NCBI GenBank assembly: GCA_963969395.1
Contig: OZ017796.1
Location: 4,280,501-4,344,500, forward strand
Direction: 5' to 3'
DNA length: 64,000 nucleotides
Source of the DNA: Pseudoscleropodium purum
Taxonomy: Eukaryota > Streptophyta > Bryopsida > Hypnales > Brachytheciaceae
Shown here: piece after piece, positions 36,018 through 47,700 of the stretch
How positions within the stretch are numbered: position 1 is the stretch's first letter
How the letters are laid out: each line of letters begins with the position of its first letter
Program-made: the position numbers and the translations under genes
The notes under the pieces: generated by a model
The model's input: only the letters and a program-made list of their open reading frames with translations
Databases searched by the model: none
Told to the model about the DNA's origin: nothing

Positions 36018-36913
36018 CCCCTAAAGGTCAGAGACTATATTTTCACCAAAAACACTCCAAAATTGCCAAATTTGATACTAGCATCAAATTTTAGATGAAA
36101 AACATTTTTGGATACATTTAACTGCAGGATCTTGTAGTCAACTATTTTGATAAGGTGTGGAAAAATTTCAAAATTTTCGACCATGTAGATTGCAAGATAT
36201 TAATGATTGAAGTGACAAAAATCGTTTTTTTGGCTCTGCAAAAAACCAGGCAGCTGCACTTTACAAGGTCACATTTGCATGAAATAATGTCCAAAATGGT
36301 GGTGCTTTATTAGATTCATTCTTCAAGGAAAGTTGGCTACAAGTTTGACAATTTTTAGATCATTTGGAATTGTACAACATATAGGAAAAAAATAGTAAGT
36401 AGAAAGAAGTAGACTATGATTCAAAATTGAAAAATGACAATCTCAGTGACTTTAATGTAGTAATAAACAATCTACATCATATCTTTTTATTTTTTTCAAA
36501 AAAATATTAAAAATTGAATTAAATAAAGGACTCCAAAGTTTATTTTAGAGTAGGGAATCCATAACTACCAACAAACTAGAGCACCTCATAACTTTCATCT
36601 TGTAAATCAAAATGGAATGATTCAAAGCTTTTAGTGTATACATGAATCTAAAAAAACAATTTTAGATTTTTATTTTTGAGAAAAGGGATTTTTTAAGAAA
36701 TTTTTAGGTTGTCCGCCGAGCATTGAAAATGACATATCATACAATAACTTTTGAACCGTGTAGTCAAAAGTTATGAAAAGTGTTGGGCCTAAAAACTACT
36801 CCTTGGGCACATGTTGTGTGAAAAATTCAACAAAGAAGAATAAAAACTCCATTCATAGTGAGCTGCCCAAAATTGCTATGTTGCCAAAAAAATGCTATTT
36901 TGACCTTTAGGGG
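36018..36913 (+). mobile_element. TTAA repeat family 1, near-complete copy
   Basis: An 896-bp unit flanked by TTAA on both sides (36014-36017, 36914-36917). Ends are perfect 13-bp inverted repeats: CCCCTAAAGGTCA at the left and its complement TGACCTTTAGGGG at the right. Further copies at 37270-38195 (inverted) and 55882-56809, and fragments at 12120, 35706, 38900, 41247 and 63731, share the same order of internal blocks. No ORF of consequence, so it is non-autonomous. TTAA duplication plus a CCC-starting terminus is the piggyBac signature; the source transposase is not in the window. Confidence 0.8.
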
Positions 36914-37269
36914 TTAATTCTAAAATTTTGAAAGGGTGTACTCTAACAAGTTAACTAAAGGATCCTATAGTTGGATTTGTTCAAAAAATAAACCTATAGA
37001 TGAAGATTTTAGCCTTACTTTGGAGACTAGTATTTGGAGACTAGTATTTTTGGGCCTCTAAACATGCAAGAATGTTAGGGGTTAAACCCGAATTACACAC
37101 TATTTTCAAATTTTCCTACATTAGGATGCAAGAGAGCAAAATTGGATTCTAGATTAGGGTTTTGAATAGGGCTATGGTCCATAATGAATCAATATACCTT
37201 ACCAAGTAAATAAAAAATAAAAAAATCCAAGGTTTTCATGTCTTATATTGCTAATGAGTTAACCCTTAA

Positions 37270-38195
37270 CCCCTAAAGAACAGGCATGCATTTTTTGGCT
37301 ATATTGCAATTTTGGGCAAGTACCTGTGACTAGAGATTTCCATATTTTTGCCCACATTTTAATAAAAGGTGGGAACAAAGAATATCTTTCATATGCAATA
37401 AATTTCATAACATTTGGAAATATGAGTCAAAAGTTATGGCCTACTATGTTTTGTTTTTTAATATATGGGCAGTCTAAGCAAGATAAGAAAAAATCACTTT
37501 TTTCAGAAACAAAAAATTGAAATTAGTTTTCCAAAGTTATATATGTATACAAAACTTTGAATCATCCATTTTGATCAATAATTCAAAACTTATGAGGATT
37601 TTCTTGTTTGCAGATAGTTATAAATTCTCTACTCTAAAATAAACTTTAAAATCGCTTGAATTATTTAATTTTTAGTATTTTTGAAAATAAAATAAAATTA
37701 CAGAATGCAGATTGAATATTACAACATTGCAAACATTGCAATTGGCATTTTTCAATTCCATAATTGAATTCTTAACAATTTAGTATTTTGAATCTTTTTC
37801 TACTACTATCTACTTACTATTTTTTCCTATATGTTGTATAGTTCCAATTGATTTGAAATTTTTTAGCATGTGACTACCTTGTCTTGGAAAAAGAATGAAA
37901 ACAAGCACCACCATTTTGGACATTTGTTCATAGAAAAGTGAGCTTTTGAAGTGCAACACTCTTGTTTTTTCTAGGGCCAAAAAAATGATTTCAATGAATT
38001 TTAATGCTAATATCTTGCAATCCACACGGTGGAAATTTCTAAAATTTTTACTAGATGTTTTCAAATCAACATTCTACAAGATCCTACGATTACATGTATC
38101 CAAAAAAGTTTTTTTTCAAAAAAATTTGGTACTTGCATCAAAAATGGCAATTTTGGAATGTTTTTAGTGAAAGCATAGTCATAGAACTTTATGGG
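37270..38195 (-). mobile_element. TTAA repeat family 1, inverted copy
   Basis: A 926-bp copy in opposite orientation to the one at 36018-36913. It starts CCCCTAAAGAACAGG after TTAA (37266-37269) and ends ACTTTATGGG before TTAA (38196-38199). Block order is the mirror of the neighbour copy (for example 'TGTGGAAAAATTTC' there, 'GGAAATTTCTAAAATT' region here). Together the two form a large imperfect inverted repeat with about 350 bp between them. Confidence 0.78.
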
Positions 38196-38496
38196 TTAAG
38201 GTACATTTCATAGCTGGGCTTAGTCAAACTCCATGAGATTTCTATATTAAAAGACACATTTAAATTTTTTGATATTTTTCAAATGTAATAACATACATCT
38301 AAAACTTAATCTCATTTTTTCATAATAAAAATCATCATTGAATTTTATATGATTTTTCAGACAATCTTTCTTGTAAAAATCATAGTAAGAATTACAAAAA
38401 TGATTTTCATAGTACAATTTTTTTTTTAAATGGTAATAATGGTAACAAACATCATGATGTAATTGATGTACTCCTTGAAATGACACTAAAAGAAAT

Positions 38497-39060
38497 TTAA
38501 TAGAAAAGTTCAAAAGTAGTGTATTTTGAGCTTTTAAGATGTTATCTTTAAAGAGTCACAAAAATTATAAGTTTAATAATTTTGAAAAAAAATAAAAATG
38601 GAATAAAAAGTACATTACTAGAGCTACGTTTTCTTAGTTAATCATGAGCACTTCAACACCTCAAATGTAGCCACTCAAAATTGAAAGATTGCCTTGTTTA
38701 ACTATTATGATCTTTTCAATGATACAATCAAATCATTTGTTCATTTCTGCATAGCTCCAAGTCTATTGCCACCACCCATTGGTATGGTACTATTTCATAT
38801 GGTCAATTTATGTGGATCTTGTATGTTTTGGGTTATGGTTTGATTGGAATGAGTTCAAAAAGGTTTAGATTTCAATAAACTTGATACCAATTCCAATGGT
38901 AGTAATAAACAATTTACAATCTATTCTTTTATTTTTTCAAAAAATATTAAAAACTAAATTAAATAAAGGGCTCTAAAGTTTATTTTAGATTAAGGAATTC
39001 ATAACTGCTCACAAACTAGAACACCTCATAATTTTCATCTCATAAATCAAAATGGAATGC
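38497..39060. repeat. Fragments of two dispersed repeats
   Basis: 38497-38700 matches the repeat at 20055-20290. 38905-39060 matches an internal part of TTAA family 1 (36455-36620; anchor TTAAATAAAG, AAATCAAAATGGAATG). No TTAA terminus is present, so these are internal fragments. Confidence 0.55.
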
Positions 39061-41110
39061 GTTGTCATTCTTAACTTTCTTTTTTTTTCCCACTATTTGT
39101 CTTTTGTTAGTAAAGCACGTTGGAATCACTTTTGATTTGGCAGACAAGTGGTTAAAATAGACAATTAGTCAAGTCACTTCCTTTTTTGAGTATCTTTGAG
39201 AACAAATAGTCAGGCTGGTTCGTTGGAATTAGAGGAAGATGCACAGGCAGTTAGAATTTTGTTATGGACAATTAGTGCCCACTTGTTTTTAGCTTGACAA
39301 TTTGTAATTTAAGTTCTCTCATTCTCTCTTGGTCTTCCTGGTCTTCAAGTTGTTGTTTTTATTGTACACATGAACTTTTTCATATGAATGCAATCAAGAT
39401 TTAACAAGTTGTCAGTTTTTGATTAATTGTTGTAATTCGGGTGGTGAAAGTGAAAATCTAGTGATTGGATTACTGTTGCATATTGTTTTTTGGGATAACA
39501 AATTGTTGTGTGTTTTTGTATTGGTAGTGTGAATGTTTGGAATCAGTTGACTCATGGATTTGACTGTGGTTAATGTGCTTGACAATTTGTAATTGTAGAT
39601 CTAATTAAGTCAGTGAGTTGTTTGGTTTCCAGTGTTTAGACTTTAGATGTGCTCTTTTTGCTTTAAGTTATGGAGTAAATGACAAATTGTGTTTATTGAG
39701 AATATTTATAAATCCTAGTGATTGGGTGATTTAAATGAACCAATTGTCTGTGATTACGGGGAGTTGTGAACCTGGTGAGAAGAAAGACGGGTGATCCATA
39801 GCTACAAGAAGGATGGCAAATCTTTCATTAGATGTGTGTGTGTGTGTGTGTGTGTGTGTTGTCTGAAGGGCCATTTGGGCCTATTTTCAGCATTGTCTCC
39901 TAACAATCTAGAAATGGTCGTTGTCGATTTTTTTTTTTTTAAATTTGAAAATGCGAAAAAAAGTTGAATTTTTAAAAATAAAATAAAATAAATGACATAG
40001 TAGTCATTGTGCCACATCACGCAACTGCTACGGGACAGTTTGGGAATCCAGTTGAATGTAGGGGAACTCATAGCCCTCGTAGGGATTGAAATCTCATTTA
40101 ATGTATGAAGCGTAGTATCGAGTGGTAGGAAAAATTGCAACTCTGAAATGGTGTAGTTAAACTTAGGGAGTAACTCTCAACTAATTATTGTAATCAAATT
40201 GGTTGTATGTTGATTTGATTTATCATTGTTAGTTTGAAGATTTTATATGGGATTAATGAAACAAATTTTTATTTGGATCCTTTGGTGTTGATGAAGTGAG
40301 AATCATTAATATTTTGAGCATGGATTATAGACATATTATTAAGTAATCATTGTCATACATTTCAATGGGATACTAATAGTATTGGGATTTATAATAAGAT
40401 AGTTGGAGAATGTTAAGAATCTTTGGGATTTGAGATTGTACCAGTTGAAATGCCCATTAACAAATTGTTAAAAAAATATTTGTACTCTTAATATAATTAT
40501 ACTAAGGGGAATAAGGAAGCACTCTTTCTTAGTAGCAATGTTTGGAAAGGTTAAGTATGAAATAGATTTTAATGTTGATTAATGATGGCATAAATTTTAA
40601 TTGAGTATTGGTTATTACATATTTGTGGATAAAGAGGAATTAACAAATTGTTGTGTGAATTGGCACAGTTGAATTGACTTAAAGGAGCTTGCATTTACAC
40701 ACTCATGTTCTTGCATTTAGAATAGAGACAATATGTTGGAGGACTTTGACAAATTATTTAGGCATTCTACATAGTGATCTAGAAAAATTGGATAGTGACT
40801 ATGACAATTTGTTATGGTAATAAACATCACCAATAATTAAAGAATGTATATTGAAAATTGTTGTGTGTATGAATAATTTTATTTATATATAATAATACAT
40901 GCATTGCATTAGGTTTTAGAGCATGCATGTCCACAAATTGTGAATGAACCTAGACAAATTATTATTAAAGATTTAAGACCCCACTAGAGAGGACAAGGAC
41001 TGCATTCATGCATCAATAGCATTGGTAAAGGACCAATGAAAAAATGTATCCTTGGGCATAAGAGGATAAATGAACCAATTTGTAAAATTTAGACAAATTG
41101 TATTATAAAC
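39061..41110. repeat. Region studded with ACAAATTGT motifs; (TG)n microsatellite
   Basis: The nonamer ACAAATTGT or its complement ACAATTTGT occurs at least nine times between 39298 and 41101 (39298, 39499, 39582, 39682, 40460, 40643, 40804, 40933, 41093), with several one-mismatch variants, and is not noticeably repeated elsewhere. A (TG)n run lies at 39833-39859. Bases 39890-40080 are GC-richer and may be a diverged copy of the MITE-like unit at 22910-23145. No protein is recognised. Confidence 0.5.
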
Positions 41111-41246
41111 CCATTCTATTACAAATTTACATGTGACTTTAGCCACATATACATTAGACTATCTGATTATTCTCTAGATTTGAACCCCTATATCTAGTCT
41201 TGGGTGTTTTGTAAGATAAACAAAAATCTAGATTAAAGAATGATTC

Positions 41247-41534
41247 AAATCTTTCCACATATATATATAAATCTAGAAAACCAATTTCAAATTTTTATTT
41301 TTGAAAAAGTGATTTTTTAAGAAATTTTTGGACTACCCACCAAGCATTTAAAATTACTTATCATGCAATAACTTTTGAATCATGTAGTCAAAAAGTTATG
41401 AAAATTGTTGAGCCTTAAATCTACTCCTTGGGCACATGTTATGTGAAAATTACAAAGAAAAAAAAAATTCCATTTGTAGTGAGCTGCCCAAAATTGCTAT
41501 GTTGTCAAAAAAACACAATTTCGTCCTTTAGGGG
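41247..41534 (+). mobile_element. TTAA repeat family 1, 3' half
   Basis: Matches the last third of the elements at 36018 and 55882 (anchors TTTTTAAGAAATTTTTGG, GGGCACATGTTATGTG, TAGTGAGCTGCCCAAAATTG) and ends CCTTTAGGGG before TTAA (41535-41538). Confidence 0.75.
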
Positions 41535-41613
41535 TTAAAATCAAGAATTATGTGAAAATTGATATCTCACTTTCAAAATGCCAATGAAGCTTGTAATGTC
41601 CTTTAAGGTTTAA

Positions 41614-42263
41614 CCTCTAAATGCCCCCAAGGCACTAAAATCTAGTATTTGCAAAACTTTGAAGTTAAATAAAATCTAACTAAGTTGCTATTTTAGTAGT
41701 TTATATATATATTTTAAAATTCTTCTTGAAGTCTAGTCCTAGCATCAAAAATCCGATCTTGAATTTAAAGAATAGTGATTCTTCTATTCAAGATTTTGTG
41801 CAAGGGTACCCATTACAATCTTGACTTCTTGCAATGTTGAGAGCTCTTAGAAATGAGCCTCAAATACACTAGATCTTGGAAAAAAAATCATAGTCAAAAT
41901 TCATTTAAAAAAACTATAGGATAGATTTTTAAAAGCCATAAATTGATTAGAATTATAAATGTTAGGCCCTTTAACCTCATATTTTTTTGGTAACCAAATT
42001 TTTAGATTTCACTTGTGAAAGAGGATTAAAAGACTTCACTTTACTTTTGCAGTTTTAACACCTTCATGGTCAAACACTATAATCTTTTACTCCATAAGTG
42101 ATATTGTTGTATATTCTTTTCTTGTGAGATCTTGAGTATGTCTAGTTTGAATTCATCCAATTACAATTCAAACAAAATTGATACAACTTATCACAATGTT
42201 AGCATTTTGTTCAATTTAGAGCAAATTCCAAGAAGCTCAAAATAGACCTTGGACATTTAGGAG
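41614..42263 (+). mobile_element. TTAA repeat family 2, complete copy
   Basis: A 650-bp unit flanked by TTAA (41610-41613, 42264-42267). Left end CCTCTAAATGCCCCCAAGG and right end, read inward, CTCCTAAATGTCCAAGG are inverted repeats. The terminus is related to, but distinct from, family 1 (CCCCTAAAGG); the interior is unrelated. Non-coding. Confidence 0.75.
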
Positions 42264-42469
42264 TTAAGGTAACCAATCCTATTTCTGACATGAGACTATT
42301 TCCAGTGTTGATTTGACTTCCGCCCCCAATTGTCGTTGTCATCACCTCGCCAATAGCGTTGTGATTCTTTTGCCACTAGCCAACAAAGTTTTGATGCATG
42401 TGTGCCCAAAAACTATATTAAAATCATATAATTACAATCAAACAAAATCTATTAGTTTACCTATTAAGT

Positions 42470-42660
42470 TAGGTTGTTTGTTTGTTTGTTTTGTTTTGTT
42501 TGTTATGTTGAGATCTCCCGGATTGTACGTCTCTCGTTCGTGTGTTTGGTATTGTCAAAAAGCCCTTGGCGAGGAGGGGTGCATGAGCTTGGTTTCTTGG
42601 TGTTTCCGACTGAAGGCATGAAAGTTATTCAATTTTGAAGTTTTTATGAATTAAAAAAAT
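42470..42660 (+). repeat. Dispersed repeat family 4, plus-strand copy
   Basis: Contains GTTTGTTTGTTT, then 'GAGATCTCCCGG', 'AAAAAGCCCTTGGCGAGGAG' and 'TTGAAGTTTTTATGAA'. The reverse complement of 49855-50020 shows the same blocks in the same order (AAAAAGCCCTTACCAAAGAG). Class unknown. Confidence 0.5.
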
Positions 42661-42755
42661 TAGAAAATTATATTTTCTTTTGTTTTGATTGGGGCAACTG
42701 ACGGCACGAGGCACACTAGAGGATTTGAAATGTCCATCCGGGTCACATAATGTAA

Positions 42756-44771
42756 GGGCCAGTTTAGACTACGGTCAAGAAGTGCACCGGTCGGTCAAGA
42801 AGTCTTGGCCAAGACATGACTATTTGAAGCAACCAGTGGAATGTTGGACAAGATGAAAAAATGATAAAATAACATGAGAAGAAGTCTTGACCGGTTGTAG
42901 TCTAAACACCATCCGGAGAACTCTTTTGGCCAACTTCATTAATTGAAGTCCACCGGTGAACTTCACCTCCAAGAAAATTGAAGGCGGTCAAGAAACTCCA
43001 ATGTTCTCTAAATTCTTCTTGAAACAATTTATACTTTTGGGTGAGTTTTTTCTTGTTGTGTGCTATTTTGTATGACTTCTTATTTTTTTCAAGTGGTTTT
43101 GGTGAATCTCTAAATTTGTATGCATTGATAATAGTCAATTGAATTTTTTTTAAATAAATGGGCATTGTTGAATTAGGATAAACTTTGATGTTTTTTATGT
43201 CCTTACAAGGTTTAATTTCAACAAAATTTATTGGAAAAGGTGCATATTTATATCTTGCTTTTTTGTTTCAAAATTTATTAATAGGGAGTGAAATTTGAAT
43301 GATTCGTTTATATTTGGGTACAAGGAGATTTAGTGGAAGGGGAGGTCAAGATAACCTTAGGGTCTGTCAACTTTGGCGTCTTGTATCTTGGTCATGAAAG
43401 GTTCAAATGTTATGAGACTTGTGTTGAAAGTTGTGAAATTTTGTCTAGTCTTCGTGGTATAAATTTCATAGACAATGAGCAAAAATCGAGTGACTGATTG
43501 GTGTTTGAGTACAAAGAGGTTTAGTGAGAGGGGAGGTGAAAGTAACCTTAGGGTCTGTCAACTTCGGCGTCTTTTATCTTAGTCATGCAAGGTCCAAATG
43601 TTATGAGAATTGTGTTGAAAGTTGAGAAATTTTGTCTAGTTTTTGTGGTATAAATTTCATAGACATTGAGCATAAATTAGACCTTCCAACACAAAAAATC
43701 CAAGACAATAGAAATGCCAAACATTGAGGTTACCTTGACCTCCCCTCCCACTAAACCTCTTTGTAATCAAACCCCAATCAGTCACTCGATTTTTGCTCAA
43801 TGTCTATGAAATTTATACCACAAAAACTAGACAAAATTTTTCAACTTTCAACACAAGTCTCATAACATTTGGACCTTGCATCACTAAGATATAAGACGCC
43901 GAAGTTGACAGACCCTAAGGTTACTTTCACCTCCCCTCTCACTAAACCTCTTTGTACTCAAACACCAATCAGTCACTCGGTTTTTGCTCAATGTCTATAA
44001 AATTTATACCACAAACACTAGACAAAATTTCTCAACTTTTAACTTAAGTCTCATAGAATTTGAACCTTTCATGACCAAGATAAAAGACGCCGAAGTTGAC
44101 AGACTCTAAGGTTACTTTCACCTCCCCTCTCACTAAACCTCTTTGTACTAAAACACCAATCGGTCACTCGGTTTTTGCTCAATGTCTATGAAATTTATAA
44201 CACTAAAACTAGACAACATTGCTCAACTTTCAAAATAAGTTTCATAACATTTGGACCTTGCATGACTAAGATACAAGACGCCGAAGTTGGCAGTTGTTCA
44301 AAACACCTAATTTCTTTCAAACACCAAACTAACTAGGAATTTTCCAAAGTTTTTGAACTCACCAAGATCACTTTGGAGACTTGAGGATTTGTGAAGAGCT
44401 ACGTTGATCGAGTGAGAGGATTTGTTTGAAATACTTGAATTTGTAACAAGAGGAGAGTTGCAACGGCATTGCGATTCATACGGGGAAAACAATATTTTAT
44501 TGAAAGTAGCTCTTGACCAAAAGCCCAGTTTCTTGTCCGGGGGGTTGAGGCCGGACAAGAAACTTGGCCTCCGGTCAAGAACTCTTACAAAAAGTGTTGC
44601 CACCTAGGATGCCATGTCATTTTTTCATCCATACTTCAAGTTCTCCACCAGACAAGAGTTGGCCGAGTGTAAACCCACTCCGGTCAAGAACAAGATTTGC
44701 TCCAATCATATTGCTCCATTTTCCTAGAATTCTTGACCGGTGCACTTCTTGACCGTAGTCTAAACCGGCCC
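42756..44771. mobile_element. 2-kb Harbinger-like element with TAA target duplication
   Basis: Flanked by TAA on both sides (42753-42755, 44772-44774). Terminal inverted repeats of 37 bp with one mismatch occupy 42756-42792 and 44735-44771 and start GGGCC(A/G)GTTTAGACTACG, resembling Tourist/PIF-Harbinger ends (GGGCC-GTTT). Subterminal regions carry at least eight copies of GGTCAAGAA or its complement. A second, inverted TIR-like copy at 42881-42908 suggests a smaller element nested at the left end. The centre is a 191-bp tandem array in palindromic arrangement (separate entry). No transposase is present, so the element is non-autonomous. Confidence 0.82.
43312..44297. repeat. 191-bp tandem repeat in palindromic arrangement (2 forward + 3 inverted units)
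   Basis: The block GGTCTGTCAACTT recurs at 43361 and 43552 (period 191), and its reverse complement at about 43909, 44100 and 44291 (same period). The two forward units (43312-43680) and first two inverted units (43729-44105) can pair as arms of about 370 bp around a loop of about 48 bp; a third inverted unit follows. Units are closely similar, each with the 'TCTCACTAAACCTCTTTGTA' block or complement. No continuous ORF. Confidence 0.85.
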
Positions 44772-44774
44772 TAA

Positions 44775-47700
44775 GGTACCGTAAATTACTCAGTACAAGA
44801 GGTACTCTACTGGAGCCCCAATACTTCCAAAAAGAACCGTAGTGTATTGCCATAGCCGTCGGAACTGAAGTGTTGTTTTGGTAAAGTCTCCTGGGGTCCT
44901 GTATAATGGAACCAGGGCTTTTTTTTTTCATTTTCTAAGAAGTGCCAAAGTGGCAATACAAAATGTTACAGTGGTACTCCAAACTTCAACATTCATCCAC
45001 ATATTGGATAGAAAATATCAGTTAACACATATCACATGTCTACAATTTGATTTTCATTCACAATCTAGCAATTTCATCCAAGATTTTTTTTTAATTTGAA
45101 ATTTTTTGGCGATTTCATCCATTTTTTGTGGGCGTTTTTTTGTCATTTTTTAGCTAAATGATTTTTTGGGGGGCAATCTGGCACCAAAAAGCCCCCAAAA
45201 AAAGCCTTGAATGGAACCATAGTAAAATCAAGACCATAGCATTGAACTGCAGGGTACTATAGTTTCAGGAAAATAATTGTTTAGTGGATGGACAACCAAC
45301 TCGACTTATAGCCTCCTTACATGCTCTCCAATGGGCAAAGAGTTGTAGGAGCTACAGGAAAAAATACAAATTTCACTTTTATGTGAACCCAGTAGGTGGA
45401 GGAGGGATACAATTAGGAGTCCACACATATTAGATTCTGTCATAATCCACTAGTCTTAAGTATAGAGTTTTCTAATGGTACCAAGAATGTGGCAGGTGGA
45501 CTAACAATTTTTTAGATCTTAGTATATAAAACAAACAAAAACAAAAAACAAAAACAAAAAAACTTAATTTATAGTACAGACTAGTGTGTTGTGTGTCATT
45601 GCCAAAAAAAACAAAAAGAACAGGATTTGTGGGTCGTAAAGAATCACCTACAAAATTATATACTAAAGAAAATTGGATCTATTATAAGGATAATTAATTT
45701 TTTATTAATAGTCTTTATCTCTACAACATTAAAAAAAACTATATGGGTTCAACAAAGTAGAATATCTTTGGACTATTTATAATGAATGCTGAGTGTCTAA
45801 ATTTATTTGGGCTAGGTGGAATCTCTACAACATCTTCTTGTAGATAGCTAGAGGTTGAAATACTGGTTGCTTGTTGTATAGGTTCAATTGTAGTATCCTT
45901 CATTCCTTGAATAAAAATTAGTATGTGTTTGAAGGATAAATTGTTCCAATTGTCATTGTGTAAGTTGACAAAATGTTATTTTGAATTGATAAGATTGAAA
46001 TGATGATAGTTTGTTAGAAAGTATTAGGCTTAACAACTTTTGTACTTGTTTCTTGGTTAACGCCTAACTGCTAGGGACTTTTGGGGTTCAAAAACATCAT
46101 TGCTTTTGATTGACTGATATAGGTTTATTAAATGTCAACCATATAATCTTGTATTGTACATATTATGGATTACACAAATTAATTTTGGAGTCATTTGGTC
46201 TCATAGATTACAAGATTATAATAATAATATTTTCGTATTAAAAAAAGATGTTGAAATTTTCTTAGCAACACACTAGGAGGTGAAATTTGATTCAAAACCT
46301 TCTCTCAAATGAAAGTATTTTAAACATTAAAATGCTTCAAAACAATATGTAAACACCTTGGTGATGTGAAATACCATTCAAATGACTCATGGTGTTTGAA
46401 AAATGGCTTTGAAATGTCAAAAAATAGCAAGAAATACCATACAAATAACAACCAATACAGTTTAGATTTCTTTCTATGCTTCATTGGTTAGACTTTGAGA
46501 CCCTTTAGTTATCACATAGCAAGATGGTGGTGGAAGGGCTAACAACATAGCCACTCTAAAGCATCTAGGATAGGTCTTGACATAGAAGTACCTATTTCGG
46601 TTAACTTAAGCATTTCAGCCTCTATGATGTGGGAAAGTCGTGGAAAAACTAAGATCAAAGTGTGCAAAAATAAGGATGAAGAAGAATGCAAAAAAATGAA
46701 TATAAATGTTTTTCATTTAGATCCATTCCGATCTCATAGACTCACCTACTCTAGTTATCTTTGGTATTTTTTTGTAAGCCAAGAAGGAAGAGAGATGAAT
46801 GGACAAGAAGGTATAAACAATGAATCTTCTTCAAGATATAGTGCATTCAATTGTTATCCACAATGGGGCACCTTATACGACCATTATGGGGGCTATTTGA
46901 AATAGGTTCTTCTACCATAGTAGGGTGGATAATTTTGCTTACTAGAAGCTAGTTTTAGTTCCAATTTTCAAAGCATGCTCTGTATTTATTGCCTTGTACT
47001 ATACTTATTGTATATATTTAGTGTATTCTCTATGCTTGAGGCACTTGTAAATATTGTTGTTCATGAATCAATTCAATCCTCTATATAAGTGCATTGATGT
47101 GAATGCCTTGTATTTTCATTGTAGAAATGATGACATTGCTATTGAAATGGTACTAAGGAAACTACACCTAATTTTGACTCTTTTTTAAAACTGACCCCTA
47201 TAAATTCTTGCCTACAATGTATTCCCACTATTCATGAGAGTGTAGGGTTGATTTTAAAAACACTTGTTTTTAACACTTTGTATATTCATAGTTTATTCAT
47301 ATGGTGTCCAAAAAATGTATTCTAAGATAATTTAGAATTCCCTTTGGACTACCAACAGGACCCTACAAAGAAAATTTAATATCATAATGAAAACCGTATT
47401 GAATTGCTTATTTGGTTCATTTTAGGTGTAGTTACCTTATATTAAAAATCCTAAAAATAGAATCCAAACAGATTACAAATCAGTTTGCAAACACCTCCAC
47501 TAATTGAGAGATAAATCCATCAAATGACTTAGGATTTCACAATTTAGTGACTATTTGTACCATTTCATCATTCCAAATGCTCTTTGATTGTTTGGGGTTT
47601 TGTTTGTTAGGGTGGATAGGTTAGTATATAGTGTTGAATTTGCATTGATGATTTTTCAGATTTGTGTCGACCATTGTGAATTTTATTCAATTTTGTGCTA

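Noticed and set aside
36018..36030. CCCTAAA/TTTAGGG motifs as interstitial telomere repeats
   Set aside because: Only single units occur, always at element ends next to TTAA, with no tandem array.
43312..44297. CRISPR-like array
   Set aside because: Units are 191 bp, contiguous and in two orientations, inside a eukaryotic-type transposon; there are no short repeats with unique spacers.
46624..46905. 93-codon ORF as a small gene
   Set aside because: No family motif, no exon-like context, and AT-rich composition like the surrounding spacer.
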